Made by a program: the position numbers and the translations under genes
Notes under the pieces: generated by a model
The model's input: only the letters and a program-made list of their open reading frames with translations
Told to the model about the DNA's origin: nothing
The model's database searches: none
Shown: positions 37,336 through 44,716 of the stretch, piece after piece
Layout of the letters: the number at the start of each line of letters is the position of its first letter
How positions within the stretch are numbered: the stretch's first letter is position 1
DNA from: Streptomyces sp. NBC_01317
GTDB lineage: Bacteria > Actinomycetota > Actinomycetes > Streptomycetales > Streptomycetaceae
Direction: 5' to 3'
Assembly (NCBI RefSeq): GCF_035961655.1
Contig: NZ_CP108393.1
Span: 3,393,501 to 3,457,500, forward strand
Length of the DNA stretch: 64,000 nt

Positions 37336-38391
37336 CTACAGGCTGACGCCCACCGTCACCGGTTCGTTGACGAGCGTGATGCCGAAGGCGTCCCGTACCC
37401 CGGCCACCACCTCGCGCGCGAGGGCGAGCAGGTCCTCCGTGGTCGCCCCGCCGCGGTTGGTCAGGGCGAGCGTGTGCTTGCCGGAGATACGGGCCGGGCC
37501 CGTCCCGTACCCCTTGGTGAACCCGGCCTTGTCGATCAGCCAGGCCGCCGAGGTCTTCCTGAGGCCCTCCCCCGCCGGGAAGGCGGGCGGGGTCACGTCG
37601 TCGCCGAGGCGGGCCCTGGCGCGGGTGAGGAAGTCCGCGTAGGCCTGCTCGGTGAGGATCGGGTTGGTGAAGAAGGACCCCGCCGACCAGGTGTCGTGGT
37701 CCTCGGGGTCCAGCACCATGCCCTTGCCGGCCCGGAGCTTGAGGACGGTGTCGCGCGCGAGGGCGGCGGGCACGCGCTCGCCCGGCTCGACGCCGAGGGC
37801 GCGGGCCGTCTCGGCGTACTTGAGCGGGGCGGAGAGGCCGCCCGCGTCCTCCAGTGCGAAGCGGACGCGCAGGACGACGTAGCGCGCCGGGTCCTCCTTG
37901 AAGCGGCTGTGGCGGTACGAGAAGGCGCACCCGGCGTTGGTGAGGGTGACGGTCTCACGGGCGGCGCGGTCGTAGGCGACGACTTCCGTGAGGGTGCTGG
38001 AGACCTCCTGGCCGTACGCGCCGACGTTCTGGATCGGGGTCGCGCCGGCCGATCCGGGGATTCCGGCGAGGCATTCGATCCCGGCGAGGCCGGCTTCGAC
38101 GGTACGGGCGACGGCGTCGGTCCAGACCTCGCCGGCGGCCAGTTCGAGGGTGGTGCCGTCGAGGTGGAAGCCGGTGGTCGCGATGCGCAGGGCGGTGCCG
38201 TCGAAGCCCTTGTCGCCGATGACCAGGTTGCTGCCGCCGCCGATGATCAGGAGGGGGGTGCCCTCCTCGTCCGCCGCCCGTACGGCGTCGACGACGTCGG
38301 CGTCGGTGGTGGCCGTGAGGAGGCGGCCGGCGGGACCGCCGAGGCGGAGGGTGGTCAGGGGGGCGAGGGGCGCGTCGTGGAGTTCCTGCAC
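37336..38391 (-). CDS. murB: UDP-N-acetylmuramate dehydrogenase
   Basis: 351-residue type-I MurB, the FAD enzyme that reduces UDP-GlcNAc-enolpyruvate in peptidoglycan synthesis. FAD contacts LLIIGGGSNLVIGDKG and GIPGSAGATPIQNVGAYGQE, the Tyr-containing SYRHSRFK, and the serine motif AGSFFTNPIL. Start GTG at 38391 (MQELHDAPLAPLTTLRLGGP). No Shine-Dalgarno sequence precedes it; instead a long palindrome ends nine bases upstream, so translation may be leaderless or structure-dependent. Confidence 0.95.
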   Translation of the reverse strand: MQELHDAPLAPLTTLRLGGPAGRLLTATTDADVVDAVRAADEEGTPLLIIGGGSNLVIGDKGFDGTALRIATTGFHLDGTTLELAAGEVWTDAVARTVEAGLAGIECLAGIPGSAGATPIQNVGAYGQEVSSTLTEVVAYDRAARETVTLTNAGCAFSYRHSRFKEDPARYVVLRVRFALEDAGGLSAPLKYAETARALGVEPGERVPAALARDTVLKLRAGKGMVLDPEDHDTWSAGSFFTNPILTEQAYADFLTRARARLGDDVTPPAFPAGEGLRKTSAAWLIDKAGFTKGYGTGPARISGKHTLALTNRGGATTEDLLALAREVVAGVRDAFGITLVNEPVTVGVSL

Positions 38392-38400
38392 GGGACAAGA

Positions 38401-38445
38401 GTACGGTCCGCCGACGGCCGGAGACCGGCTGCCGGCGGACCGTAC
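38401..38445 (-). terminator. Palindrome between MFS gene and murB
   Basis: 13-bp perfect outer arms (GTACGGTCCGCCG at 38401-38413, complement at 38433-38445) with further pairing inside (CCGG-AGA-CCGG). It lies 32 nt after the MFS stop and 9 bp before the murB GTG. Likely the exporter terminator, possibly also part of murB control. Confidence 0.7.
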
Positions 38446-38477
38446 AGAGAGGTGTTGTGCGGACTGTTCGGACTTGT

Positions 38478-39926
38478 TTAGACCGTCGCCGGCTCGCGCT
38501 CGTCCTTGGTGTCCCGCGCGCCGCCAGGCCGCTGGGCGTGGCGGGACGGGATGAGGAACGCGCACAGGGCTCCCAGGGCCACCACACCCGCGCCCATCCA
38601 CAGGGCGGGCACCGTACCGTCGGCGAAGCTCTGCGGGCTCTCGTAACCACCCTGTGCGGCGAAGACCGCGCCGAGTATCGCGATGCCGAGCGCTCCGCCC
38701 ACCTCGCGCAGGGCGTTGTTGGCGCCGGAGGCGATGCCCTGTTCCGCCGGGCGGACGCTGGACATGACCAGGCTGGCGGCGGGCGCGAAGTACAGGCCCA
38801 TGCCGATGCCGCTGAGGATGAGACCGGGGAGCTGGGCCCCGTACGACACGTCAGGGGCGATGACCGTCGCGAACCAGCCCAGGCCCACGGCCTGGAGGGC
38901 GAGCCCGGCGACGACGACGGGACGGCCGCCGATGCGGTCGGAGAGAATGCCGGCGAGCGGTGCGACCAGCAGCGGCATACCGGTCCACGGGAGCATGCGC
39001 AGGCCGGCCTCGGTGGGCGAGTAGCCGACGACGCTCTGGAGGAACTGGCTGAGCAGGAAGATCGAGCCGAACATCCCGAGGAACATCAGGAGGCTCGCGG
39101 CGTTGATGCCGGAAAACGCACGGTCCTTGAACAGTCGCATCGGAAGCATCGCGTCCGGGCGGCGGATGCCGTGGAGGACGAAGGCCACCAGCAGCGCGGA
39201 GCCCCCGAACAGGCCGATGAGGACGGTGGAGCTGGTCCAGCCGTCGGCGTTGGCGTTGACCAGGGCGTAGACGAGGCCGAAGAGCCCGCCGCTGATGAGG
39301 AGCGTGCCGGGGACGTCGAGGCGGGCGTGGGGGGCGCGGGACTCCTGGAGGCGCAGCCGGGCGAGCGGCAGCAGGGCGAGGCCGATCGGGACGTTCAGCC
39401 AGAAGATCCACTGCCAGGAGAGGTGCTCGGTGAGGGTGCCGCCGATGAGGGGACCGCTGGCGACGGCGAGGCCGGTGAGGGCGCCGAAGATGCCGAGGGC
39501 CGCGCCGCGCCGTTCGGCCGGGACGGCGGCGGTGAGCAGGGTGAGGGTGAGCGGCATCATGATCGCCGCGCCGACGCCCTGGACGGCACGGGCGGCGATC
39601 AGCGCGTCGATGCCGGGGGCGAGGGCCGCGGCGGCGGAGGCGCCGGTGAAGATCGTGAGGCCTATGAGGAAGAGCTTCCTGCGGCCGAAGCGGTCACCGA
39701 GGGCCGCGCCGAACATCAGGAGGACGGCGAAGGTGAGCGTGTACGCGTTCACCGTCCACTCCAGGTCCTCCAGCGCGCCGCCGAGGTCCGCGCGGATGGA
39801 CGGGAGGGCGGTGGTGACGACGAGGTTGTCCAGGGCCGCCATGAAGCCGGCGACACCGGTGATGATGAGGGCCCAGACGGCCCGGGGGCCGAGTGCCTGG
39901 GGCGGGTTGGCTGCTGGCTGGGTCAT
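38478..39926 (-). CDS. MFS drug exporter, DHA2 (EmrB/QacA) family
   Basis: 482 residues with about 14 predicted membrane helices. Family motifs: LDNLVVTTALPSIRADLG in helix 1, GDRFGRRKLF (motif A), AARAVQGVGAAIMMPLTLTL, and ALTGLAVASGPLIGGTLTE (motif C of antiporters). Proton-coupled efflux of hydrophobic drugs is the family role; the substrate is unknown. A GGGGGAAAGAA ribosome-binding site precedes the ATG. It follows a tetR gene on the same strand and carries an operator upstream that matches the one before tetR. Confidence 0.93.
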   Translation of the reverse strand: MTQPAANPPQALGPRAVWALIITGVAGFMAALDNLVVTTALPSIRADLGGALEDLEWTVNAYTLTFAVLLMFGAALGDRFGRRKLFLIGLTIFTGASAAAALAPGIDALIAARAVQGVGAAIMMPLTLTLLTAAVPAERRGAALGIFGALTGLAVASGPLIGGTLTEHLSWQWIFWLNVPIGLALLPLARLRLQESRAPHARLDVPGTLLISGGLFGLVYALVNANADGWTSSTVLIGLFGGSALLVAFVLHGIRRPDAMLPMRLFKDRAFSGINAASLLMFLGMFGSIFLLSQFLQSVVGYSPTEAGLRMLPWTGMPLLVAPLAGILSDRIGGRPVVVAGLALQAVGLGWFATVIAPDVSYGAQLPGLILSGIGMGLYFAPAASLVMSSVRPAEQGIASGANNALREVGGALGIAILGAVFAAQGGYESPQSFADGTVPALWMGAGVVALGALCAFLIPSRHAQRPGGARDTKDEREPATV

Positions 39927-39967
39927 TTCTTTCCCCCTGCTGATCGGCTGTGCCGAGATGGTTGATT

Positions 39968-39985
39968 AGTTATTGATCACTAACT
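39968..39985 (-). promoter_or_regulatory. TetR operator upstream of the MFS gene
   Basis: 18-bp palindromic site AGTTATTGATCACTAACT (arms AGTTA/TAACT), 42 bp before the exporter start. A nearly identical site precedes tetR at 40620-40637. Confidence 0.75.
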
Positions 39986-40048
39986 TTGCCGGACAGGGGA
40001 AGGCCCCCTGATCCCCTGCGGGACGCCTTGCGGATGCCCGCGGACGAC

Positions 40049-40612
40049 TCACTCCACGGGAAAGGCCGGAGGATCGTCCTTCACGCCCACCCAGAGCCGG
40101 TGCTCCGGCGGGAAGCCCAGCGAGACGAGCGTGTTGATGAGCATGCCGTGCGCCAGGAAGTCCTTGGTGCCGGCCTCGTCGCCGCCGAGCGTCCCGTGGA
40201 TCGAGTCGTACAGCCTCGTCCAGCCGGCCCGGAGCGGCTCACCGAAGGAGTGGTCGCCCGCGGCCTCGGCGGCCGCGACCGTCACGTACATCTGCATCTG
40301 CATGAGCAGCATCTCCGGGTCCTCGGCGATGAGTTCCACGTACGCGGCGCCCATGGCGTGCAGAGCCTCCTCGCCGGTGAGCCCCTCGGACGCCTGCCCG
40401 AAGAGCCGGGTGGTGTCGGCGAGGCAGCGCTCCGCCGCCGCGAGGAAGATGGCCTGCTTGTTCGGGAAGAGGCGGAAGAGGTACGGCTGCGAGACACCGA
40501 CGCGGCGGGCGATCGTCTCGGTGGACGTGCCGTGGTAGCCGCTGCGGGAGAACTCGGTGACCGCGGCGCGGATCACGCTCTCCCGCCGCTCCTCTGCGCT
40601 CATCCTGACCAT
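40049..40612 (-). CDS. TetR-family transcriptional repressor
   Basis: 187 residues. The N-terminal HTH covers about residues 15-55 (FSRSGYHGTSTETIARRVGV SQPYLFRLFPNK). A variable ligand-binding domain follows. ATG at 40612, or at 40603 three codons later. No clear ribosome-binding site is seen, as the operator (40620-40637) occupies that place. It probably represses both itself and the exporter gene 122 bp downstream. The inducer is unknown. Confidence 0.92.
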   Translation of the reverse strand: MVRMSAEERRESVIRAAVTEFSRSGYHGTSTETIARRVGVSQPYLFRLFPNKQAIFLAAAERCLADTTRLFGQASEGLTGEEALHAMGAAYVELIAEDPEMLLMQMQMYVTVAAAEAAGDHSFGEPLRAGWTRLYDSIHGTLGGDEAGTKDFLAHGMLINTLVSLGFPPEHRLWVGVKDDPPAFPVE

Positions 40613-40619
40613 GCGACTA

Positions 40620-40637
40620 AGTTATTGATGGATAACT
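40620..40637 (-). promoter_or_regulatory. TetR operator upstream of tetR
   Basis: AGTTATTGATGGATAACT, arms AGTTA/TAACT, only 7 bp before the tetR start. It shares 14 of 18 bases with 39968-39985, including the complete left half. Confidence 0.75.
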
Positions 40638-40694
40638 AACCTTGTCAATCCCTGGCCGACCGGGGGTCTCAAGGACGCGGGCCTTCGGACAGGG

Positions 40695-40728
40695 GTGAGG
40701 GGCGCCCGCAAGCGCGGGCGCCCCTCAC
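40695..40728. terminator. Terminator after the MaoC-like genes
   Basis: Perfect 15-bp stem GTGAGGGGCGCCCGC with its complement and a 4-nt loop (AAGC), 19 nt after the downstream MaoC stop and upstream of tetR. Symmetric, without a T-run. Confidence 0.85.
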
Positions 40729-40747
40729 TGTCCTGTCGTACGGGCGT

Positions 40748-41176
40748 TCAGGCCAGGCGCACGACGGCGCGGGACATCCCCAGCACCTTCTGACCGGCGC
40801 TCATGGCCGTCAGGTCGACCCTGACCCGGTTGTCGTCCAGCTTGGCGCCGACCTTGGCGCTCACCTCGACCAGCGCGCCCTTGTCGTCGTTGGGCACCAC
40901 CACGGGCCTCGTGAAGCGCACGCCGTACTCGACGACGGCTCCGGGGTCGCCCACCCAGTCGGTGACCACACGGACCGCCTCGGCCATGGTGAACATGCCG
41001 TGCGCGATGACGTCCGGCAGCCCGACCTCCTTGGCGAACTTCTCGTTCCAGTGGATCGGGTTGAAGTCCCCGGAGGCACCCGCGTACCGCACCAGCGTCG
41101 CCCGCGTGACGGGGAAGCTCCCGGCCGGCAGCTCCGTACCGACCTCGACCTCGTCGTAACCGATCTTCGCGGCCAT
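40748..41176 (-). CDS. MaoC/hot-dog dehydratase, HadB-like catalytic subunit
   Basis: 142 residues from the ATG at 41176 (MAAKIGYDEVEVGTELPAGS); 15 upstream codons in frame are discarded. The hydratase-2 motif GASGDFNPIHWNEKFAKEVG carries the catalytic Asp-x4-His pair, and PDVIAHGMFTMAEAVRVV follows. With the adjacent gene it resembles the mycobacterial HadA/HadB pair that dehydrates 3-hydroxyacyl-ACP. The real substrate in Streptomyces is not established. It lies 5 bp downstream of its partner. Confidence 0.9.
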   Translation of the reverse strand: MAAKIGYDEVEVGTELPAGSFPVTRATLVRYAGASGDFNPIHWNEKFAKEVGLPDVIAHGMFTMAEAVRVVTDWVGDPGAVVEYGVRFTRPVVVPNDDKGALVEVSAKVGAKLDDNRVRVDLTAMSAGQKVLGMSRAVVRLA

Positions 41177-41181
41177 CCGCC

Positions 41182-41634
41182 TCACGCCCCTTCGGCGGCG
41201 CGCGCCACCAGCTTGGTCCACGCGGTCACGACGTGTTCGCCGGCCTCGTCGCGCACCTCGCCGCGGACGTCGATGATGTCGTTGCCCGCGAGGGACTTGA
41301 TGGCCTCGATGGTCGACGTGACGGTCAGCCGGTCCCCCGCGCGGACGGGCCGGGAGTACGCGAACTTCTGGTCCCCGTGCACGACGCGGCTGTAGTCCAG
41401 CCCCAGCTGCGGATCGGCGATGACATCGCCGGCCGCCTTGAACGTGATGGCGAACACAAAGGTCGGCGGGGCGATCACGTCGGTGTGCCCGAGCTCCTTG
41501 GCCGCCTCGGGATCGGTGTACGCCGGATTGGTGTCCCCCACCGCCTCGGCGAACTCACGGATCTTCTCGCGGCCGACCTCGTAAGGCTCGGTGGGCGGAT
41601 AGCTCCGCCCCACGAAGGACTGATCGAGCGCCAT
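41182..41634 (-). CDS. MaoC N-terminal domain protein, HadA-like partner
   Basis: 150 residues, hot-dog fold of the FAS1-dehydratase-region type (formerly UPF0336). MALDQSFVGRSYPPTEPYEV opens it. The motif position reads VGDTNPAYTDPEAAKELGHT, where the catalytic His of MaoC is replaced by Tyr, so it is likely the structural subunit for the neighbour. Operon order rpmG, this gene, HadB-like gene, with a hairpin between rpmG and this gene. Confidence 0.9.
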   Translation of the reverse strand: MALDQSFVGRSYPPTEPYEVGREKIREFAEAVGDTNPAYTDPEAAKELGHTDVIAPPTFVFAITFKAAGDVIADPQLGLDYSRVVHGDQKFAYSRPVRAGDRLTVTSTIEAIKSLAGNDIIDVRGEVRDEAGEHVVTAWTKLVARAAEGA

Positions 41635-41677
41635 GGACTCGCTCCCTCCTGATGAATGTGACCACTACAAACGACAC

Positions 41678-41704
41678 GAGGCCGCCCCCAGAGGGGACGG
41701 CCTC
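41678..41704 (-). terminator. rpmG terminator
   Basis: GAGGCCGCCCCC-AGA-GGGGACGGCCTC, 12-bp stem with one mismatch, 16 nt after the rpmG stop. The MaoC pair downstream would then need read-through or its own promoter. Confidence 0.7.
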
Positions 41705-41719
41705 GCATGCGAGCCTGTT

Positions 41720-41884
41720 TCAGCGCGTTTCGCGGTGCGCGGTGTGCGAGTTGCAGCGCGGGCAATGCTTCTTCATCTCAAGACGGTCCGGGTTGTTACG
41801 CCGGTTCTTCTTGGTGATGTAGTTCCGCTCCTTGCACTCCACGCAGGCCAGCGTGATCTTCGGGCGGACGTCGGTGGCAGCCAC
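41720..41884 (-). CDS. rpmG: 50S ribosomal protein L33 (bL33), zinc-binding form
   Basis: 54 residues from a GTG at 41884: [20 protein letters not shown] continuing to [17 protein letters not shown]. Two CxxC pairs (CVEC, CPRC) make it the zinc-containing C+ form; a zinc-free paralogue is usual elsewhere in Streptomyces. The length is standard. It lies just downstream of tRNA-Met and tRNA-Thr on the same strand, a conserved arrangement. Confidence 0.95.
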
Positions 41885-41980
41885 GTGAGTGCTCCTTGGA
41901 CGGACAGTTTACGGATGAAAAGATGAACGCAGAAAAGAGTAGCCGATCGAAGGACCGACCCCACAATCGGCTACTTTGTG

Positions 41981-42053
41981 TAGCGGTGACCGGACTTGAA
42001 CCGGTGACACAGCGATTATGAGCCGCTTGCTCTACCGTCTGAGCTACACCGCT
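41981..42053 (-). tRNA. tRNA-Met (CAT anticodon), elongator type
   Basis: 73-nt cloverleaf. The acceptor AGCGGTG pairs with CACCGCT, the anticodon loop is CTCATAA, and the T-arm has GGTTCAAGTCC. The first acceptor pair is intact, unlike an initiator tRNA. CCA is not encoded. Confidence 0.95.
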
Positions 42054-42100
42054 TCGATGTCGGATCCCCTCGCCCGAGGGCGAGGATCACCGAACACCTG

Positions 42101-42173
42101 AGCCCCAATACGGAATCGAACCGTAGACCTTCTCCTTACCATGGAGACGCTCTACCGACTGAGCTATTGGGGC
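42101..42173 (-). tRNA. tRNA-Thr (GGT anticodon)
   Basis: 73-nt cloverleaf. The acceptor GCCCCAA pairs with TTGGGGC, with the anticodon GGT in TCTCCATGGTAAGGA and the T-arm GGTTCGATTCC. It is 47 bp upstream of tRNA-Met and probably in the same transcript, which may continue into rpmG. Confidence 0.95.
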
Positions 42174-42434
42174 GAGCGATGAAGACATTACACGGTCCCT
42201 CGCCGATCGCCCAAATCCGTTTCGTGGCCCCTTCCGAGCCCCTGGTCCCCTGTGCCCCGTAGGCCACTGGTGGCCTCGCCGGTACGACTATTGCGCTCCT
42301 CCGCGAAGCCTGGCCGGGGCGCACCTAGGCTCGGTCCACTCTGCGTGATCCTGACCTCGGCGGAGACATCAATCACAGATCCGGACCCCCCTCTGTCCCC
42401 CTCCGCCGCCCGTGGTGATCCCTCCAGGAGCGCG

Positions 42435-43832
42435 ATGCCCGACAGCCACCCGCAGCCGCAGCCCCCGTCGCAGCCGTCCGACCGGGCCGCCGCCGGGCTC
42501 CTCCTCGGCGGTGCGCGACTCCCCGACGGCCGGATCGTCGACGTGCGGCTGGGCGGCGGCCTGATCGAGGCCGTGGGTACGGCGGGCAGCCTCACCGCGC
42601 ACGGCGCGCGCCTGGACCTGACGGGCCACCTGCTGCTGCCCGCCCCGGCCGAGCCGCACGCGCACAGCGACACGGCGCTGACGGCGGACGCGGGGGACGC
42701 CGGGGACTCCTCCGCCGCCTCCTCCTCGTACGCGCCCTCGTACTCCCCCGAGGACGTGCAGCGGCGCGCCACCGAGGCCGCTCTCCTCCAGCTCGGGCAC
42801 GGTGCGACGGCCCTCCGTTCGCATGTACGGATCGGGGACGCCCAGGGTCTCGGCCGTCTGGAGGCGCTGCTCCAGGCGCGGCGTTCGCTGCGCGGGCTGG
42901 TCGAGGTGACCGCCGTCGCCGTGCCGCGGCTGCTCACGGGTGTGGCGGGCGCCGACGGGCTGGCGATGCTGCGGGACGCGGTGAAGATGGGCGCGGGGGT
43001 GGTGGGCGGTTGCCCCGACCTCGATCCGGACCCGGCGGGGTACGTGGAGGCGGTGCTGGAGGTGGCCGCCGAGCACGGCTGCCCGGTGGACCTGCACACG
43101 GACGGCGGCGATCCGGCCCGGCTGGCCCGGCTCGCGGCGATGGCGGGCGGGCTGCGGCCGGGGGTGACGCTCGGGCCGTGCGCGGGGCTGAGCCTGCTGC
43201 CGGTGGAGGTGGCGGGGAGGGCGGCCGACCAGCTGGCGGCGGCCGGGGTGACGGTGGTCTGCCTGCCGCAAGGGGCGTGCGGGGGCGTGGGGCCGGGGGC
43301 GGGGTCGGGGTCGGCGGAGTACGGGGGTACGGGGAGGCGGCGGGTGGGGACGCCGTACGGGAACGGCGGATCCGGTGGGACGCCGTACGGGAGCGGCGGG
43401 TGCGGCGGTACGGATCCCCGGGGTGTCGCGCCCGTCCGGCTGCTGCGGGCCGCCGGGGTACGGGTGGCGGCCGGCAGCGGTGCCCTGCGTGACGTGGCCA
43501 ACCCCGTCGGGCGCGGCGATCCGCTGGAGGCGGCGTACCTGCTGGCCTCCCGGGGCGGGCTGGCGGCGGAGGACGCGTACGACAGCGTGAGCACGGTGGC
43601 GCGGGCGGCGATGGGGCTGCCCGAGGTACGGGTGGAGGCCGGGTTTCCGGCGGAGCTGCTGGCGGTACGGGGCGACGGGATCGCGGGCGTGCTGTCCCTC
43701 GCGTACAGCAGGATCGTCGTTCACCGGGGGCGGGTGGTGGCCCGTACGAGTGCGGTACGGGAGTACTGCGACTCCGAGGCGGCGGTCGCGCTCGAACTGC
43801 CGCGCCAGGGAGGGCCGGACGCGCGTCCGTGA
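42435..43832 (+). CDS. Cytosine-deaminase-like amidohydrolase, degenerate metal site
   Basis: 465 residues; ATG at 42435 after AGGAG. The fold resembles CodA-type amidohydrolases: VRLGGGLIEAVG, then LLLPAPAEPHAHSDTAL with the HxH pair. The later ligands are damaged: DLHTDGGDP keeps the His but has Gly in place of catalytic Glu, TLGPCAGLSLLP lacks the next His, and AAGSGALRDVANP has Gly in place of the metal Asp. A Gly-rich insert (about residues 280-325; GTPYGNGGSGGTPYGSGG) is also present. It is probably not a deaminase and may act as a structural or binding protein. Confidence 0.75.
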   Translation: MPDSHPQPQPPSQPSDRAAAGLLLGGARLPDGRIVDVRLGGGLIEAVGTAGSLTAHGARLDLTGHLLLPAPAEPHAHSDTALTADAGDAGDSSAASSSYAPSYSPEDVQRRATEAALLQLGHGATALRSHVRIGDAQGLGRLEALLQARRSLRGLVEVTAVAVPRLLTGVAGADGLAMLRDAVKMGAGVVGGCPDLDPDPAGYVEAVLEVAAEHGCPVDLHTDGGDPARLARLAAMAGGLRPGVTLGPCAGLSLLPVEVAGRAADQLAAAGVTVVCLPQGACGGVGPGAGSGSAEYGGTGRRRVGTPYGNGGSGGTPYGSGGCGGTDPRGVAPVRLLRAAGVRVAAGSGALRDVANPVGRGDPLEAAYLLASRGGLAAEDAYDSVSTVARAAMGLPEVRVEAGFPAELLAVRGDGIAGVLSLAYSRIVVHRGRVVARTSAVREYCDSEAAVALELPRQGGPDARP

Positions 43833-43958
43833 AGGCGTCCGTGAGCGCGTCCGGCCGCGCGTCCGTGAGCGCGGACGGCGTGCCCGTCCCCGCCGGGCGG
43901 TGATCCGGCCGGCCCCGTCCGTGGGCGGGACGGGCCCGGCCGACGTACCGTCGGAATC

Positions 43959-44621
43959 ATGCGAATTGTCATCGCCGGAGGACATGGTCAGATCGCGCTA
44001 CGGCTGGAGCGGCTGCTCGCCGGACGGTCGCACGACGTCGCGGGCGTCATCCGCGAACCGGAGCAGGCCGACGATCTGCGGGCCGCCGGCGCCGAACCCG
44101 TCGTCCTGGACATCGAGTCGACCACGGTCGAGGAGGTCGCCGCGGTGCTGGAGGGCGCCGACGCGGTCGTCTTCGCGGCGGGCGGGGGCGGCGACGGCAA
44201 CCGGCAGCGCAAGGAGACGGTCGACAAGGGCGGCGCGATCCTCTTCGCGGACGCGGCCGAACGGGCCGGTGTGCGGCGCTACGTCGTCGTCTCGTACATG
44301 GGCGCGGACGCGACCCACGAGGGCGACGAGGTCTTCGACGTCTACCTGCGGGCCAAGGGCCAGGCGGACGAGTATGTACAGTCCAGGACCGGGCTCGACT
44401 GGACGATCGTGCGCCCGGGCGCGATGAAGAACCAGGGCGGGACGGGTCTGGTCAGCCTGGCGGACAGGACGGGCCGGGGGCCGGTCCAGCGCGACGACGT
44501 GGCGGCGGTCCTGGCGGAACTGCTGGAGACGCCGGGGACGGCGGGCCTGACCCTGCAACTGATCGGCGGTACGACCCCGGTGAAGGAAGCGGTCGCGGCG
44601 GTGGCGGCCGCGAAGGGGTAG
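43959..44621 (+). CDS. NAD(P)-binding SDR-like protein (NmrA/YwnB type)
   Basis: 220 residues with an atypical short-chain dehydrogenase fold. The N-terminal dinucleotide motif is IAGGHGQIALRLERLL. GADAVVFAAGGGG, RYVVVSYMGADA and LDWTIVRPGAM correspond to the YwnB/NmrA-like family with a KAK-type active-site region (YLRAKGQADEYV). It probably binds NADPH and acts in redox sensing or as a reductase; the substrate is unknown. It is 126 bp after the amidohydrolase, same strand. Confidence 0.88.
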   Translation: MRIVIAGGHGQIALRLERLLAGRSHDVAGVIREPEQADDLRAAGAEPVVLDIESTTVEEVAAVLEGADAVVFAAGGGGDGNRQRKETVDKGGAILFADAAERAGVRRYVVVSYMGADATHEGDEVFDVYLRAKGQADEYVQSRTGLDWTIVRPGAMKNQGGTGLVSLADRTGRGPVQRDDVAAVLAELLETPGTAGLTLQLIGGTTPVKEAVAAVAAAKG

Positions 44622-44655
44622 GCCCCGGCTCAGCAGCTCACGGCCCCTGTGCAAG

Positions 44656-44692
44656 CGGCCCCCGGTCGGCGTTCTCCGCCGGACGGGGGCCG
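44656..44692. terminator. Bidirectional terminator between SDR and ATP-grasp genes
   Basis: GC-rich stem of about 16 bp with one or two mismatches (CGGCCCCCGGTCGGCG against its partner ending CGGGGGCCG) and a TTCT loop, in the convergent 95-bp gap. Confidence 0.7.
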
Positions 44693-44716
44693 TCCTGTTC
44701 GCGCGGGGGCCCGCGC

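Noticed and set aside
40748-41634. Reading the two MaoC-like genes as one split gene
   Set aside because: Each has its own start, full hot-dog fold and stop, and the two-subunit arrangement is known for Had-type dehydratases.
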